In this document: positions 12,601-27,600 of the stretch, one piece after another
Layout: each line of letters begins with the position of its first letter
Numbering within the stretch: the first letter of the stretch is position 1
Assembly: GCA_022457155.1 (NCBI GenBank)
Contig: JAJGOT010000416.1
Coordinates: 577,501 to 641,500, forward strand
DNA from: Cladopsammia gracilis
Lineage: Eukaryota; Cnidaria; Anthozoa; Scleractinia; Dendrophylliidae
Direction of reading: 5' to 3'
Length of the DNA: 64,000 nucleotides
The notes under the pieces: generated by a model
The model's database searches: none
Seen by the model: the letters and a program-made list of their open reading frames with translations, nothing else
What the model was told of the DNA's origin: nothing
Translations under genes and position numbers: made by a program

Positions 12601-15600
12601 TGTTTAAAAGAAACATATCTTCTGTTCTCATCTTCTAACAGACCACAATATGCAATAAGACACTAAACCGGCTCGAGTTGTGAATTTTTTTTCCTCACGC
12701 TTGTGTTGACGCGGCAACGGAAAATTGAACTTTGTTTACTTTACAGTTTCTCTTGCGCGGTTTTCTACGAGTTTACCGGCACAATAGTCAATAGGTCTTG
12801 ACCAATCAGAACGCGCGTAGTATCTCAGTTATTTTATAATCAGAAGTAAAACCGCCAAAACCAATCGTGACTTGCTCGCACGCGTTTTCCCGCGCTTGGC
12901 ACCGGCTACATGTATTTGGTTCGAGTTCTGATTGGTTCATTGGATTGTCTGCGAGTTCTGTGATTGGTCAGAGTAATTACATTGGTCTTGGTTTTAAGAC
13001 AATCGATTGAGAAAAAAAACGAATCCACGAAAAATGCCAACTTGCGGCTGATAATCATATTATAAAAGTACGGAACAAGGACATTTCTTGTCTTTGAGAA
13101 ATGCTTATTGAATTGTTATTGCTAATGCATTCTGCTGAAAGGTACATGTATATAGAAAGTCACGGGGATGTGAGGTTGCTTATAGCATTCATAATCTGCT
13201 ATAAGCATAATTACACATGAAAAGGTCATTTTCACTTGTTTTGGCTTAACGGACTCACAGTTTTAAAACACGGTGGTTGACTCGCCAATATATTTTCCCT
13301 GCTTAATTCTTGTTTGAACGGTACTCAGTAATTGTTGATATTGTCTTGGACTGAATCCCATTGCGTTGAAATCATTCCAAGCTAGGAGTTAAGCCAAACA
13401 GAGACTAAAGTAACATAATTATACAGAAAGCGTTTTGCATCTCCTTGCTTGTGTTTTTCACTTGCGCCTTTAGCTTAATATCATGTTGTAATAATTGCAA
13501 CATCTACTGAACATTTGAGATCATTGTAGTTTATTTACCTGACACAGAATGGCGGCAGTTTTTTCCACTTCCTATGTAAGGGTGGTTACACGAACAGCTG
13601 TAGGACCCCACAGTGTTTGTACATGAAGCAAAACTGTGGCAGTCGTGAATACCACTGACACACTCATCGATGTCTGGGGAAATAAAAGCAATGCGTTGAT
13701 ATCACAGATATTCAGTGTGCGATATTGTAACATTGACGGGCAGTTACGGTGAGTGGAAAACTATTAGTTGTGTTACGTTGAGTCTTCTAAGACTAAAGGT
13801 GGCTTTTCCTGTAATGTCTTTTTGTAAACACGATCGTTTCATCGTAACAAGACGATTTTCTGTGTCAATTAAAAACCGAGATATTATTATTTGGAGACTA
13901 CTTTTTTTAACCAAGACGTGCAGTGTAAAACTCCCTAAAGTTTGCAAGAAACAATTGTACCATTATTATAAAGTTTTATTTCGAACAGTTTTATTCTGAT
14001 TATAGTACTTCTATAATTAAAGCTTTTGTTAGTATGATGATGTTCGTGCCTCGACCATAAGCATTTTTCTTTATTACTTTTTGTTTTGATAATTACTAAC
14101 CAGTACACGATCTTCCATCTCCAGTATATCCTTGTTTACATGAACACGTGTATGAACCTTGGGTGTTGTTACATACAGCATTGACATCGCAGCTATGGGC
14201 ATTGATAGAACACTCCTCTACGTCTAAGAAGTGCATCAGGGAAAACGTTAATCAAATAAAACCGCAATAACATCTAGTCACAGTTTACTGAGAGGCACAA
14301 ACAAGGCAGTAGACCAATCAGATCTCTGAGCAAATACATGCACCTGGTGCTAAGAATTGTAAAACGTGTATGAAACAGAATTTTTATTTATTTGAATTTT
14401 TGTAGGAACAATTCTATTGGACGCCAAATGGGAGTTAACCTGTCTCAGGAGTTTAGATAGCGCTGGGCGGCACGAACGAAGCATTGCGAACAAAAACAAA
14501 GCGCGGGGGCTGGGATGAGTAAATTTCGCTCAACTCTTTCGCTTATAACCACTAGCACTAGCACTTCGGTAATTTTTTTTCGTACGTTTGCTGTATTTTG
14601 TTGGTTGTGAAAGAAATGGAGCAGGTTTATCGACAAAAATGTTGCGAACGAGTGTTGTGACGTGTGCTAGTGCGTGGTTAGACTTTTACTCCAAACACAA
14701 TGGTGCGCAGGGAATTACAACGTTGCATTAATAAAAGAAAATTCTTACCAGTGCATGTACTTCCATCTCCTGAATATCCAGCTTTGCACGCACACGTGTA
14801 CGATCCCAGGGTGTTGCTGCACAAAGCATTGATGTCACAGCTGTGTAAGTTGGAAGAACACTCGTCGATATCTAAGAATATTTAACGCGAGTGCGGGTGA
14901 GTATTAAACATTAAATTATTCTTAAGCTCCTAATCTTTCAGTACAGTACACAGTCTCACCCCTCCATCTTCATATATCGTGTTCAAATATGTATACATGA
15001 TATCAACACAACATAACCTTATTCGTTTATTCTTACCAGTTTCTAAAGTAATTGTTTTCTGCCCTTCTTCCTCCCAGTGATCGGTAACAAGAGTATGATT
15101 ACGCGTGTCACATGGCAATAACGTCGTTATATCCGAAACAACTAGCTGCCATATTTTTTCAATGAAGTTGACGGAAATTTGAAATGTAGGTGAAAACACG
15201 ATTGTAATAAAAACGTCACATAATACGAGCTGACGCCTGACATAACAGAATATTCCCAAAGAAATTTAAGCAAACAAAAGAAATCTTTAATATTTCCCCT
15301 TTTTTCTTACCATTGCAGGTTTGTCCATCTCCTGAATACCCAGCCCTGCACGTACAGGTAAACGAGCCCACAGTATTCTGGCAATTAGCATTGGTGTCAC
15401 AAGTATCAGAACTCGTGGTGCACTCGTCCAAGTCTAAAAGAAAGAAATTGAAAAACATAAACGTTACCATAAAAAAAAAAAACATTTTCTTAGAAAGCAA
15501 AAGAAAAACAACATAAAATATTAAACTGATATTCTATCTCATTATCAATGCAAGTGTATTAATAGCTTGTCGCGTTCTCTGTGTTCTCTGTTCGGATTTT

Positions 15601-18600
15601 GCACCCAAAGGGCTCCATTAGCAGTAGATGAATTTATTGAATGTCGCAGGTATATTTGCTGCGGAACGAGCGTAGCGAGTGAGCAGCAACATAATCGATT
15701 AGGATTTAAGAAAAATATATGAGAAAAAAATATAAGCTAGGAAAAATCTCGATTTGATCGCTTTTTACCAGAATTCACTGCGCCACGAACACATTTTGGG
15801 CCAGAATGCACTGCGCCACGAACAATAGCCTCGCTTGCTGCTTCAAGCTCAGTGTTCGCTGCGAGATTTGTAATACAGTATTTTGGTCCAACATGTCCCA
15901 GTCGAAATCGGAACTGAAGTGTCGAAGACTACTACGAGTTGAGCGGGGACTGCGAGGCATGGTGATAGGACCGTTGAATGGCAAAGATTTTCGAAGATTG
16001 TACGGGATAAAAGACAAATTTATTTTGAAATCACTCCGACAGGGGTCGATGAGACTGAGCTGAGCCGAGCGCTTGGGGACGCGAAACCTGAGCTGAGCTT
16101 GGGAGACGCGAACACACAGTAATTAACCTAAATTTTCACACCTTCCTCGTGGTGAACGCGTCCTTTACTCAACAATATTCTACAGACATTGCAGGAACTT
16201 GATGCGTGAATTACAAACCAAAATTAGTCTTATTAGCTGGAATTTTCGTCGATTCATCCCGGTTACATTTGCTTTGCTTCCCCTCAAAAAACGAAAGAGA
16301 AAATTCTGTAATACCAGCGAGACGATAAAACAGCATTGTTACAACAAATTTACCGCAGCAATTACTATCTTTTGGATACACTAGTTGTAAGGTTTTTTTA
16401 AAAATTGCAATTGCTATTCATTTGATCGGCCAAGCATTACAAATCAACTGTGCATGTTAACCTTATAGCGAACTTTTAGGCCGATTCTCGGGCTATTCAT
16501 GGTAGGGAATACAAATTAATAACTCAACAACAATCGAAAATGCATTTTACCTGTAAAACAAGTAAAGTTGTAGCAGTTATCACACGGGACGTCATTCCAT
16601 GAATAACCATGTCTGGCACCAAGAGTGTGCACACAGTCTTCATTTCTCCAGTCGTTTGGTTGTTGTGGAGCCCAGAACCTAAAACTGCTTATTTCTTTGT
16701 TTGTCCACACGAAGGAGCCCTCCACGCTTCTATCATTGAGCCCAATCCAAGATCTTTCACCATTGTGGCGGTGCTGAATGTAGACATTTTCTTCTTGGTT
16801 GTGAACCGTCACAAGATTGGAACTCATTGTAGAGCAGTTCGATTCAGCGGTTAGCCAAGTGGCGCATGCGGGACTTGTGAAGTAGCAGTAACCGCCAAAG
16901 TAACTCCATCCTGGCTGGCAAATGTCTGTGAATAGAGAAAAAGGTTAAGCCCGGTTTCCATATGATCGCTACGATCGCTACGATCGCTACGATCGTTGCG
17001 ATCGCTGCGATCGCTGAAAAAAATAGTTCAGCGATCGCAGCGATTGATGGTTTCCATATGATCGCTGCGATCGCTACGATCGCTGAGAAAGTGAATGAAG
17101 ATCGAGGGGACCTGGGTCTGACAATATCGTTTCGCCTCATTCTTGAAATTCAACACAGCGGCTGTAAATTGTTTTTAAAATTTGACATAAAGACAGTCGT
17201 ATCTTTGCACTTCTTCCATAAAAAGGGCCAAATCGCACCCTTTGAGTGGGCGTACGCAGTGCATCTTGGTATTTTTGCTGTCGCTGCGATCGCTGCGATC
17301 GCTGCGATCGCTGGAGAGTGGTTTCCATATGATCGCTACGATCGCTACGATCGCTGAGATAGAATCACAGCGATCGCAGCGATCGTTGTCGCTGCGATCG
17401 CTGTGATCGCTACGATCGCTGGAGAGTGGTTTCCATATGATCGCTACGATCGCTGAACTTTTTTTTCAGCGATCGCAGCGATCGCAGCGATCGTAGCGAT
17501 CATATGGAAACCGGGCTTTAGAGTACGTTGCAGCTGTTTTATTTGAAGGGAGCATTTCAAGTTTAAAATAATCAAAACTCATAATTACAAGAGCAGGGGT
17601 TTGAATCTGGGACCAAGAGGTTTAATGACTCAATGAACCAATTTACAGTAAAAATTTATAGAGCGCTAGCCCATTCGTGTCAGGTTATCTTTAAGATGTC
17701 TGAACAAAGCGTCAATAATTTTAATACTCATAACATAGTCAGTTTCCTAGATCTTTATAGTACTTCTTATTGATATCCAATAACCTCATGTTAATTTTTA
17801 TTGATCGAACGCACTTATCTCAGAAATGACTTATGATAAATCCACATCATGTAATGCATAATGAAAGCTTCGTATACTTTTGTTCGTTATTTCTTTGTTT
17901 ATGTAGCTTTTTGTGATTTTGTTTGCCTGTTTTTTTTTTTTTTTTTTGGGTGGGGGGGGGGGGGGGGGTGAGTTTTGAATTAGGTGTATGTCTATGAATA
18001 CAATAGTTGTCTGTTAAAATAGTGAATAATAAAGCCGGCTGCACCTTTACCTGACAAGACAGTGTATGATATGGAGAGTGGGTCATACTTTGACTCGTAC
18101 AATTCCTTTAAGCAAACCCGGGCCCCTGTTGTGTTAATGTACTGCAAAATAAAATGGAGATATATTGAGAGCAGTAGCTTTTGCCACGGAAAGGAATACC
18201 CTGTTTTAAATATAGGCGTCTATCAATCTTAATGTACCCTTATTATCTATGTATTGACTTTATTACGAACTACACTAAGCTTATAAACTGCCGTCCCGTA
18301 AGATTGACTGATATTTGCGGTTATTACTGGCACAAACCATTTTCTTTTATCTTGTTATTTCGGTTATAAATTGATAATCAAATCGTTTTGATTTGTTGTC
18401 AACTCAAGTTTTTCTTCAATTAAAGAAATGTTTAAAACTGTGAAATTTAGAAACGAGGACTTAGGAATTAAAAATAGCGAAAATAATGGCAATTAGATAA
18501 TTTTCTCCGTTTTTTGCTGAAATTATGACGTGTCGAGGTACATCATCATAAAAGAGAACTTCACCAACCTCGCTTCCAAGAGGTCTTCCAAGGTCACCCT

Positions 18601-21600
18601 GAGAGCGAGGTTAGACCTTGACGTTAATTCTGTTTACTTACCTCTACCCAGGCCGTTATGGAATTGTGCATGGGGTCTTGATTTCCGCCATTCGAGGTGT
18701 GGTTGGTGGCTACAAAAACGATTGGGGCATTTTTATACACCTTTGTAAAGAGAATATCCTAAAAAATATATAAAACAAGAAGAAATAAGTTTTTATGACT
18801 TTTATTGAGCGTTTTGTTATCGATCATTGGTATGTCTAAAAGGCGATTATTAAAACGAATCTATATTGAAAAAACGATAAAAAAAAAACATTTACAACAA
18901 AATAAAACATTAAATAAAGCCAAAACAAACGAAAACACATAAAAATAATATAATAAATGATAATTACCTTGCAGAAGGCGTTATTGTGATCTGCAGCAGG
19001 AGGTTGGGAGTTTGCAAAATAAACTGAATTGTGTTCTGAGAAAAGAGGCTTGTGTAGAGACGAAAATGCCAACCAGTTCTGTGAATAAATAAATAAATAA
19101 ATAAATAGATAGATAGTTAGATAGATAGATAAATAGACGAATAAATAAATAAATGAATAAAATTGAAATAGGAGATTATTTACAAAACGAAAAGATCAAA
19201 GAGAAAAAAAATGAAAATAATATATTTAACAATTAGATTCTGAGCTCGAGATTTCAGATTTTGGCTTTTGGGCTGGAAAATTACGTCGCGAAGTGTTTTT
19301 TCTTTAATGGTTTTTATTTTAATCTGAAAATGACATTGAATACCACACATCACATTTTCACACAGATTAAATTCACTATGTACTTATTACTTAAAATGTA
19401 TTTTATCATTCTATGGTACGTTGCTTACGACAATGTTTGCATACTCTTGCATATTAACTTGTGCTGTTTACGCTACCTATCTACTTACATAAGCTCACAC
19501 ACGCCAAGAGTAAATGACTTTTGGCTTTTTTGTTTTGTTTTTCTGCCTGTTGCAAATGGGGACCAGGTGTGCGAGTACACATTACGAAGTTGGCGTCAAT
19601 ACTATTTTTGGTCACATGGGATATCTAATGACAGTTTCTAAATGTCCTTGCCACAAAGATATTAAAACTGAAAACATTTTTAGAAAATATCGATCCAATT
19701 AAGACATACGTTTTAAATTTGGAATTTCCTGCCCTTTTGAGCTATTTTCAGTAACAAAATGGCGCATTTACCGGGTCTTTCATGATATACTACAATGAAT
19801 ATATCATCATTTTAAATTGTGCTATCGAAGCAAAAAAGCTAAAAGATATCTGAATTTGGGAGATTGCAGTCAAATTACATATACCATGATAGATAATTAA
19901 CATAGCAAATTGTTAAGTAATACTTACAACGTAAATGTCCTCATGTGAACCTGCATAATTTTGCAGTTCCCTCAAACATATTTTTAAAGAAGATTGTGTG
20001 ATGTCCTCCAACCAAATACTGGCAGCGTCCCTCTTCAGTCCTGCATGGTGATGAGCCACGGTTACAAAAACGGAAGGTAGCTTTGAAAACTGTAAAAATG
20101 AGAAAAATATGGAATAAGTACAAAGCGGACTAATACATAGATCATAGTGTCTTGCTATATACCAAAATAATCATGAATGCCCTCATACTTAAACTAGAGG
20201 TCACATTCGTCTAAACGACTTTGCAATGGCTATATAGACCTGTCATTAGAGATATAAGCAATTCATTTTTACTTTCTCAATTTCTAAAAATTAAAATACA
20301 TGATTATTCTTTGGACAGAAAAAATATTTCATGTACGTTACATAATCTAAGTTTAAACTACATGTATGGAATCCTGAAATGACCATTACTAAATCAAAGC
20401 AAGGTTCAGTTACACATAAGCTATGGTATAAATATGGTAACAAAAACTGAAGGTGAAAACTTGACCAGTGTCCAATTCTCATGCGCTGATTGGCTTAGGG
20501 CTGTAGTCAACAGCAGTACAGACAATGAAAATGACGTAATAGCCTCCTGTCCTGTCCTGCTGCCTCCAGTCCATAATTGACCAAAGTGTTTTTGATTCCC
20601 ACCTCACCACTTTGTTAAACTGAAGTTAAACTGAGCATACCAGGAGGAAAGGGATGAGGGGTGACTGGGAAATAAGAGAAGAAGAAAACAAAGCGAAGAG
20701 AAAGCAGAAACTCTCACCGAAGGGAAGTTCACTGTTTCACATGTCGTTCCAGTCCACCACTGTGATATGCGTACCTCTCCAGTAACCCCACCCACAGGAG
20801 CTCCCTGATAAGCAATCCAGTCTACTGACACGTTAGCACTGGACTTGCGCTCGTTAAAACCCGCAGCCATCACGCACGCAGTGAATCGATCGTAATTCAC
20901 ATTTTCAATCCATGACACAGTGGCATCATGGACATAGGACTTGTCACTGGTATCAATGTGATTGACAGTTATCTGCACTTGGATGGTTTTGTCAGGATAG
21001 AACACAAAAGGTTGGAAACGAATGACTTCACAATGAGAGTATCCCAAGGATGGTATATGGGGCATGTGACGCCGACCACGCTGAAATGGAAACCCTATAA
21101 AATAAAATAAACAACTAAATTAGCACAAGTAAGTTAAAAAGCTGGAAGTAGACAAAAGTAAAAATATATAACAGTTGGTCATTGTCTAGCACGATTAAAA
21201 GAAAATTAAATTAAAACAGTTTATGTAGGATCACAGCTTAAATAAAGCATTGCGGTGTGTTTGAAAGAACTTGAAAGTGTATGACTTCTTTATATTGTTT
21301 GTTTGTCATTTTGAAAATGCGCTATATGAATGGCCCCATGATAGTTGGCGTTAACATACAATGTTGTCTTTCTATGGCCTGATTGTTCCTTGTTTCTTAG
21401 CAGCAACAAGGGAATTATACACTGCATCTTTAAAGTCATGCTCATCAGACGTATTCTATCCACAGTCACAGCGCTAAGTATTCTTGGTTTTCACATGACG
21501 TCATAAAAATTAAAAAATCTAAAGTATACGTCCTACAAAGCTGTTTCTAACATGGTATGTGGATACAAGTGTTATAATCTTTCACAAAAAGTTTCAGGTT

Positions 21601-24600
21601 TTAACGATGTTTTGCTTCCGATTTACAACGGTTTTAAATGTGTCACGCAATGCGTCACGCTATTTCGGATAAGCCGCGAAAATAAACAAAATTGAATCAG
21701 CTGAAAGTTATTGTTTGCATTATAAGTGCTTATAAGTCGAGTTTATGTAGCTTATAGCAAATACAATATTTTTGGATGTGATTTTTGGTGTAATTAAGAC
21801 TTTGAATTTTTGGCCGCCATCGTTGTGCCCCTGAGTGGGGCACAAAGATGGCCGCTCCATACATTTCTTACTAAAAATATCTAATACTCGTTCGCCTATA
21901 ACTCTTGAACGAAATGCTTTTGCACTTCAAAATTTGGCCAAGATGTGTAGTTTTAAACTCTCTACAATTCCATAAACATTTTGAATTCGAAATCTATTTT
22001 TTAATGCTTCTAAATTTTGATATTACGTAAATGAAAGCCAAGAATACTGCTTATACCTTCACAGCTTCCAGGATGTTGCACTGTGTAGTTCATCTGCATC
22101 AGACACATTTCCTGCTCAAAGAGACACTTGTTGTCATACGTGGTTCCGTTAGAGGAACAAACTGGTTCTTGGTATGATGGGCAGCTATCTACGCACACAC
22201 AGCGGGCATCGTAAGGCCCAAAAGCCTTGCATAGACCGTGATAATCACAGATTACATCTAAACACGGATCCAGATCTAGAAGTGTGTTTAAGAAAAATAA
22301 ACATACTTGTTTTTAGTACTTAGTAGTCAAAATCAATGAAATGCACCTCAAAGAGCAGGGGAGAGAACATGCTGGGTGGAAAATTCGTTCGAATTCTTTT
22401 CGTTTGTTTTTAATCGATAGCTTTTATAATGCAAAACGCCCATGTTTTGCCTTTTTTGACCCTTTTCCGGGTTTTAACTCCTTATATAGTTGACCTAACG
22501 TCCTAGTAATAATAAGGTTGAGGTTTGAAAAGCATCCAAGAAAAAGAGAATCAGCAAATGTCATATTTGCCGCAAAACAAAGACTGCATTTTCCTAATAT
22601 TCGCTTTCATGTTCACTGCACATTCTCTTCACATTTGCTTCAATGCGAAAATGAAGAGTAAAATGTTTTATTTTCTTCCCATTTTCACTTGCAGCAAAAT
22701 ACAATATTTTGTTATTTAATTTGTATTTTTAGCCGATACTTGCAAAGATGGAGACGGAAGTTTAATTTTACTTGCCTCCTATCACCAAATAATCAACTTC
22801 AATGGTGTCTTGATTATTGACAGCATGGTATTGTTTTACACAAATCTCTGTATCAGACGTGGATGTGTGCTGAAAGTTAAAAATAAAAAAATATATATTA
22901 ATGGGATAAAATAAGATTTTACTCGCATGCTGCATCCATCGCCAGTAATGTAATATGAATCAAAGACTAATTAAACTATTTTTCTAGCTATCCAGGGTTT
23001 TACTCTCTCTAATTTCAATCTGATGCAACATACAAGTGTACATTTAAGTTGTTCACATTAGTTCCACTTTTCTCAGATTCATCAACAAAATATGGAAATT
23101 AACGAAAAGAAAATTCAAAATCAAACTCGCTTAAAAGTTACCTCCATCCCCAAAAGGAAACAATATATATTAAGATAAATAAATTACTCATCTATGAAAT
23201 AACATTCCACAACTTGGCAGTCTCCAGACCACAAGCGATCACCTCTCCTAAGCGACCACGTTTCCAGAAAGTACGAAAACTTCTGCCGTCAAATCACTAT
23301 AATCAATTAGCGGGAAACCTCTCCTAAGCGATCGCCTCTCTTAAGAGACCGCGACCACTTTCAACGCCGGTGATTTGAATTGTTCTATTCTTGGCTTTCA
23401 CTTACGTCATATCAAAATTCAAAAGCATTAAAAAATAGATTTCGAATCCAAAATGTTTATGGAATTGTAGAGAGTTTAAAACTACACATCTTGGCCAAAT
23501 TTTGAAGCGCAAAAGCATTTCGATCAAGAGTTATAGGCGAACGAGTATTAGATATTTTTAGTAAGAAATGTATGGAGCGGCCATCTTTGTGCCCCACTCA
23601 GGGGCACAAAGATGGCGGCCAAAAATTCAAAGTCTTAATTACACCAAAAATCACATCCAAAAATATTGTATTTGCCATAAGCTCCATTATCTCGGCTTAT
23701 AAGCACTTATAATGCAAACAATAACTTTCAGCTGATTCAATTTTGTTTATTTTCGCGGCTTATCTGAAATAGCGTGACGCATTGCGTGACACATTTAAAA
23801 CCCTTGTAAATCGGAAGCAAAACATCGTTAAAACCTGAAACTTTCTGTGAAAGATTATAACACTTGTATCCACATACCATGTTAGAAACAGCTTTGTAGG
23901 ACGTATATTTTAGATTTTTTCATTTTTATGACGTCATGTGAAAACCAAGAATTGTTTTGAACCTCTGGTAAATTAACCGAACACTCGCCCATATTTCGAT
24001 GTCACAAATCTTAAATTGAATAATGTGTTGCATTACAACTCCAATATAACAGAAAACTGTCCCTTGTATCAAACGGTCTATATGATACACCATTTTGCGT
24101 TTATAGGTGCTTTGTATATTAAACGGTTAATTACTGCACGTTCATATGAATCAAACGTTAAGATCCTCTGTGGTCTGACCGCTTTGCATTCTGTGTGGTT
24201 ACTAAAGGTTCATATGAATCAAACGTTAAGACCTCCTGTGCTCTGACCTCTTTGCATTCTGGGTGGTCTGACCGCTTTGCATTCTGGGTGGCCTGACCGC
24301 TTTGCATTCTGGGTGGTCTGATCGCTTTGCATTCTGGGTGGTTACTACAGGTTCATATAAATCAAACGTTAAGACCTCCTGTGGTCTGACCCGCTTTGCA
24401 TTCTGGGTGGTCGCGTACGGGAGGTTTAATCAGCTTTTTGCATTTCTCACCTCAATCCACGCGGTGATTGCGTTACATGCAGGTCCAGATAAACGCGAAT
24501 TATTGTTATTATGACTGCGTTTTGGTGTAACCACTACCACAGGAGGAGCAAAGAATGGATCTGTGAAGTTGAGTTTCTGTAACATAAAAGGTGTAACTCA

Positions 24601-27600
24601 CTATAAAGAAAAATTACATTTCAATTTTTTTTATTTATTCGACTTTCTTTTGCAATAAAAGCCTTGAAAAAATAATGCATGAAAACTCATATACATTTAA
24701 TGGCACTAGCTATGTTGTCAATAGCCGCATGCATGGACTACAAAGAGTTGGGCCTAGGTGGCATAAGGGACAACTCTTTTGTTTTCCTTATTTGTGTCTT
24801 TTTACTATTTTGGTTTCGGAATTTTCAACTGATAGAATTGCAAAAAGCTGAAAATGGACGTTCCTTAATTCATCATACCTTACCTGGCAGAAGGCATAAT
24901 TATCTTGTTGAGATGGAGAGTTGTTGTTTGTAAACACAAGACTGTCAGACAAGGTAAAATTCTCAACTTTCAGGTTTGTATATGCCATCCAGTTCTGTAA
25001 GAATCAGAGAAAATATATTGACCAGGCATTAGGCCAATTTCGATATACATGTGTTAAGTAAAATTCGATTCTTACTTGAATCCGAGGCCCAGGGGAATAA
25101 AACAAAATAAATTAATTACTCATCCCTGAACCTTAATTTGATTTTCTTATTCTTCAAAGCCTTGGAGCCAAATAAGAACTCTGGTACGCTAGAGTGGTGA
25201 TTTATAATGGTAATTGAACTGAGTGAAGTCAATTTGGTTTGAAATCATACGCATGATTTCAAAATCGAACGAGCGCGCAGCGCGAGTTTTGATTTGAAAT
25301 CACAAGTATGATTTCAGACCAAAATTGCACGACGCAAAGTTCAATTACCACTTTATTACATCCATTTTGAAATCGCAGAAATTAATTTGCCCAAATACAG
25401 GATTTTAGTCAGTACTATATTGATGCGACTTATAGTTGCGATTTAGAGCCAAAAATAGTGCGATTTGGGAATAAATTGCACTGCTGAGAAAAAGATGCGA
25501 TTTGGAGCAAAAAATAGTGCGATTCGGGAATAAATAGCACTGCTGAGAGCCAATCAGATTGCAAGGATCGCCAGTGATTTCAAAAAGGATGTAATAAGGA
25601 GCCAAATAAGAACTCAAATATATGGAACTTGGCCTATTAACTGTTTTGTTAATCAATCAGTTACGCAAGCGCTCTGGGCATGCCATTCTCCATTGTCAGT
25701 TCAGTCCTAAAACTCATTCTGGAACTCATTCTATGTCCTGAAACTCATTCTGGAACTCATTTTATGCCCTAAAACTCATTCATTCTATGTGGTTAATATA
25801 TAAATTATGTAGATATTCAACCACATGCACTGCTAGATGATTTACCAAAAGTGCCTCGTGTCTTTAGCTGTTAAAAAGTCCAGTTTTAAAGCTGGAAATG
25901 TCAACAGAATGGTTAACTTCACTCAGTAAAGAGCTCATTTCAAAGGACATTGTTCATCATACTGAAATAGAAACATTTTTTATATACAAAATTTATTGTT
26001 AACACACACAAAAAAAAATATTTATTTTACTTACGATTTTTATGTTTCCGTGCAGTCCGTCGAAAATCTTCACTTCCTTAAGACAAATTTTAAAACTGAC
26101 CTCGGTGAAGTCCTCAGCCCAAACGGCCATGGCGTCCTGAGGTCTCTCAGGAAGCTTGTGACTAGGAGTCACAAGTATGTTTGGAGGAGACAAGAAACGC
26201 TGGAAAATAAATGAGAAAAAAGCTTTAGGTAAGAACGAAGGAATATAAAACACAGGCTAAGTGAGAGAAAATACAGTGGATAAAAGAAATAAACTATGGA
26301 AAACGAACATATTAAGTCAAGTCATCTTTATTTAAGCAGGGTGGCCCTTTCAGCACTAGACTGGTATCAATAGGGGCCCTGCATAATTTATGACCACTCC
26401 AAGATGAAAAGCTTATCATAACTATATACGAGGCAATGTAGAATAAAATATAAGAACAAACACACTTGCTGAATAATGCAAACAGTCGGGTGAAAGGATA
26501 CTTAGATGTTAAAATCAGATGGCAATGGATGGATAGATAGATGGATGAGCGAGTGAGCGGGTGGGTGCTTTGGCACGTGGATGCGATTTGTGAGTGCGAG
26601 TGTGCGTGGAGGGTGTCGCGGGGATTCCTGTACGCGGGTGCGTGTGCGTATGCGTGATCGCCAGTCTTCCTGCACTTTGTGAAACGTTAACTTGTTCTGT
26701 TTTGAAATACTTGGTTGAAAAGATCCATTTTAAGTAAAACGTTGTTGGATAAAAACTACCTCAATGATGAACAATAGATTTTGTCTCCGATGGGAGTTCC
26801 CTGAAGAAGTTAAGAAGTTTAGTGGTTTACTGACTGATCCGTGATCTTAGTTTCACATAATTTGCATAATTATCTCTCTGAGCCTAATAGGCCATTTGCA
26901 CGATGGCGTCATTTGACTACAACTACCAGAATTCATTTCGTTTTTCCTTTCTTATTTAAATTTTGTAATCCCAGTGAGGTTTAAATAACAATGGCCCTAA
27001 TTTGCGCTACAAAACAAAAAAAAAAGAAGGAATGTGGTAGTTGTAGTCATATGACGTCATTGTGCAAATGGGCCATTGTTACTGTTACTATTCCGGCAAT
27101 GGCTAAACAAAGCCTCGTAATTTGTATATGGAGAGCTTAAAAATATATATTTCTCAGGTTTATCTGTTTTAAATGTTACTGAACGTTCATAGTTTCATCA
27201 GGATGTCATCTGACAGTAAGTCAATCTTCTTAAGGCGAAAGTAAACTTTAAAAAAATATTTTACGTCATCAATTGGATTTTTTCGTGCAAAGTTTAAGTG
27301 AAAAGTTAAAAAAATAACCAGAAATAACGCAAACAGACTAACTTGTGTTTGCCTGAGGATATGCGAGGTTGCACATCCCGCGCCGATCGTGCGCTCGAGG
27401 TGCGCCAAATTGTTGTAATGTTGCCTTCAGAGTTAACGTGAGCATGGTTACTTATGCATAATTAATCTGTTGCTTTAAATCTGGTGAGGGGCGGGGGAGG
27501 GGGGGGGGGGGGGGGGGAGAGGGGTAGGGAGGTACTCTCAAAATATTATTCAGTAGTTCTTTTATTGTGTTCCATAGATATGTGGACCAAATTCTGGAAT

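Noticed and set aside
16844..17357. Open frames rich in Ile-Ala-Ala/Ile-Ala-Thr on both strands
   Set aside because: Produced by GATCGC repeats in the foldback element; low complexity and no splice support.
19261..19641. 126-codon plus-strand frame in the intron before exon 10
   Set aside because: Phe/Tyr/Leu-rich translation typical of AT-rich non-coding DNA, no splice or domain evidence, antisense within a good gene.
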